From: Bacteriovoracaceae bacterium
Lineage (GTDB): Bacteria; Bdellovibrionota; UBA1018
Direction: 5' to 3'
Length of the DNA: 5,766 nt
Assembly (NCBI GenBank): GCA_947500275.1
Contig: CANMSW010000155.1
Coordinates: forward strand, 1 to 5,766
The notes below the pieces were generated by a model. That model was not told the origin of the DNA. It searched no databases and was given only the letters and a program-made list of their open reading frames with translations. A program made the position numbers and the translations under genes. Below are positions 4,887 through 5,766 of this stretch, piece by piece. Each line of letters begins with the position of its first letter. Within the stretch, counting starts at the first letter, position 1.

Positions 4887-4915
4887 AGTGTAAAGGAACT
4901 GACGCGGGACTGCAA
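4887..4915 (-). promoter_or_regulatory. Candidate sigma70-type promoter of spoVG
   Basis: The minus strand reads TTGCAG (4915-4910), a 17-nt spacer, then TACACT (4892-4887), preceded by TT. Start of transcription would be about 4880, giving a leader of roughly 75 nt. The -35 is weak (3/6) and the -10 acceptable (4/6); spacing is ideal. Confidence 0.4.
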
Positions 4916-4920
4916 ACCCA

Positions 4921-4938
4921 GCAAATACGCGAATTTGC
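4921..4938. repeat. 18-bp near-palindrome upstream of the spoVG promoter
   Basis: GCAAATACGCGAATTTGC pairs at eight of nine positions. It ends 6 bp upstream of the proposed -35, a usual place for a dimeric regulator site. No regulator can be named from the sequence. Such a near-palindrome is not rare by chance in a window of this size. Confidence 0.4.
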
Positions 4939-4948
4939 GTCCTACCTG

Positions 4949-4979
4949 GTATATATCGTCAACTGATTGACCCGTATAC
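4949..4979. repeat. Nested dyad symmetry (GTATA-GTCAA / TTGAC-TATAC)
   Basis: GTATA, 4 nt, GTCAA, 4-nt centre CTGA, TTGAC, 3 nt, TATAC: ten base pairs in two blocks around one centre. It may be an operator or an RNA hairpin. It sits between the clpB-side hairpin and the spoVG promoter. Confidence 0.4.
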
Positions 4980-4982
4980 AGT

Positions 4983-5018
4983 CTAACCCCCTGATCCATA
5001 ACCATATCAGGGGGTTAG
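4983..5018 (-). terminator. Hairpin after clpB, probable terminator with poor U-tract
   Basis: Perfect 13-bp stem CTAACCCCCTGAT (4983-4995) with ATCAGGGGGTTAG (5006-5018) and a 10-nt loop, starting 4 bp after the clpB stop codon. Downstream on the minus strand comes ACTGTATAC, not a run of T, so termination may be partial or the hairpin may protect the mRNA 3' end. Confidence 0.6.
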
Positions 5019-5022
5019 AAGC

Positions 5023-5766
5023 TTAATCCTTCTTAAGGGAAAAACTCAGGCCATCCCCGTTTTTGGACAGTTTCGCCCAGACTCGTGAACCTGGCGCGAA
5101 CTGCCCCTCCAGGATTTGGACTGCTAAGGGATTCTGGACTTCCCGCTGGAAAACCCGCTTCAACGGTCGTGCTCCGTAATCGCGGTCGTACCCTTTGTCG
5201 CAGAGCCAACCAGTCGCCTGCTCGTCGAACTCAACTTTGATTCCACGCTCAACCAGCATCGAATTCAAACCCCGGATCGTGTGTCCCAGAATCTCCCGCA
5301 GCTGCGCTTGCTCCAAGTGCGAGAACATGACGATTTCATCGATCCGATTTAAGAATTCGGGGCGGAAGTGCGCGCGAACAATATTCATGACGCCCTCTTC
5401 GCGCCGCTTGGGGTCGGGCTCATCCAAGATCAATTGGCTTCCTAAGTTCGAGGTGAGGATAATGATCGTATTTGCAAAATCGACTGTCCTTCCCTGGCCG
5501 TCAGTCGCACGCCCGTCGTCCAAGATTTGGAGAAAGATGTTGAATACGTCGGGGTGCGCTTTCTCAATCTCATCGAGCAGAATCACAGAGTAAGGGCGAC
5601 GACGGACTGCTTCCGTTAGGACGCCACCCTCCTCATAGCCCACGTATCCGGGAGGCGCTCCCACCAGCCGCGCCACCGAATGCCGCTCCATGAACTCACT
5701 CATGTCGATTCGTATGAGTGCGTGCTCGTCATCAAAAAGAAACTCCGCTAGAGCCTTCGCAGTCTC
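5023..5766 (-). CDS. clpB: ATP-dependent disaggregase ClpB, C-terminal 247 residues (runs off right edge)
   Basis: Role (known): a hexameric AAA+ chaperone in the cytosol that, with DnaK/DnaJ/GrpE, threads proteins out of aggregates. Seen: the frame is open to position 5766. It begins ETAKALAEFLFDDE, just after the Walker A GKT of the second AAA+ domain, which lies outside. Present are pore loop GYVG (~40-43), Walker B ILLDE (~62-66), sensor 1 TSN (~105-107), arginine finger in FLNR (R141) and sensor 2 GAR (R200), numbered within the visible fragment. A ClpB-type C-terminal domain follows (~200-247). The absence of the IGF/IGL loop between GAPPGYVG and the end, and the FLFDDE, GQGRTVDF and ILTSNLGS segments, favour ClpB over ClpA or ClpC. 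The gene would be ~860 codons in full. An internal ATG at 5703 is within the conserved RIDMSE motif and is not a start. No frameshift seen. Confidence 0.95.
   Translation of the reverse strand, partial: ETAKALAEFLFDDEHALIRIDMSEFMERHSVARLVGAPPGYVGYEEGGVLTEAVRRRPYSVILLDEIEKAHPDVFNIFLQILDDGRATDGQGRTVDFANTIIILTSNLGSQLILDEPDPKRREEGVMNIVRAHFRPEFLNRIDEIVMFSHLEQAQLREILGHTIRGLNSMLVERGIKVEFDEQATGWLCDKGYDRDYGARPLKRVFQREVQNPLAVQILEGQFAPGSRVWAKLSKNGDGLSFSLKKD

Larger units (their letters stand above)
4804..5022 (-). other. Intergenic region between clpB and spoVG
   Basis: 219 bp with no credible ORF. From right to left on the minus strand it holds the post-clpB hairpin, a 31-bp dyad, an 18-bp near-palindrome, a sigma70-like promoter with a palindrome over its -10, and a ~75-nt leader of spoVG. 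The density of symmetrical elements suggests regulated spoVG expression (inference). Confidence 0.6.

Noticed and set aside
4621..4966. Two plus-strand ORFs over the spoVG start and its upstream region
   Set aside because: They are shadows of spoVG and of the intergenic DNA, without motifs or a ribosome site; the SpoVG frame is unmistakable on the minus strand.

Overview
This window reads as an ordinary stretch of chromosome from a Gram-negative-type bacterium with moderate GC content. It holds lipoprotein-processing genes, a tRNA, SpoVG and the ClpB disaggregase. I see no phage, IS, CRISPR or plasmid signature. The mix of a serine/proline-rich lipoprotein, SpoVG without visible sporulation genes, frequent TTG starts and a compact lspA-lgt operon would suit a member of the Bdellovibrionota or former Deltaproteobacteria. 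That placement is an inference from gene style, not a measurement.

Left part (1-3288), all on the minus strand: a compact six-gene transcription unit. In transcription order it runs: a secreted small protein (3288-2701), an EamA/DMT-type ten-helix transporter (2688-1708), a GAF-domain protein related to free methionine-R-sulfoxide reductase (1680-1213), a winged-helix plus MNT-type nucleotidyltransferase protein (1234-662), signal peptidase II LspA (668/680-105), and the first 21 codons of prolipoprotein diacylglyceryl transferase Lgt (64 to beyond position 1). Gaps are 12 and 27 bp, then come two coding overlaps, then a 40-bp gap, so the genes are probably co-transcribed and partly translationally coupled. 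LspA and Lgt are consecutive enzymes of bacterial lipoprotein maturation.

Middle part (3289-4440): a 128-bp divergent intergenic region leads on the plus strand to a predicted lipoprotein of 271 aa. It has a lipobox, a cysteine-containing globular part and a Ser/Pro-rich tail. Its last residues look out of frame, and a more protein-like continuation lies in the +1 frame. tRNA-Gln(TTG), with encoded CCA, follows closely. A strong hairpin terminator at 4401-4438 can serve both the tRNA and the converging spoVG gene.

Right part (4441-5766), minus strand: spoVG (4803-4477) has a good Shine-Dalgarno, a plausible sigma70-type promoter and several inverted repeats in its 219-bp upstream region. Beyond a 13-bp-stem hairpin is the C-terminal 247 residues of ClpB, which runs off the right edge.

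The points most worth checking are the lgt start at the left edge, the winged-helix/nucleotidyltransferase gene embedded in a lipoprotein-processing operon, the apparent frameshift at the end of the new lipoprotein, and the palindromes in front of spoVG. I found no convincing evidence of a wholly new multi-gene system.
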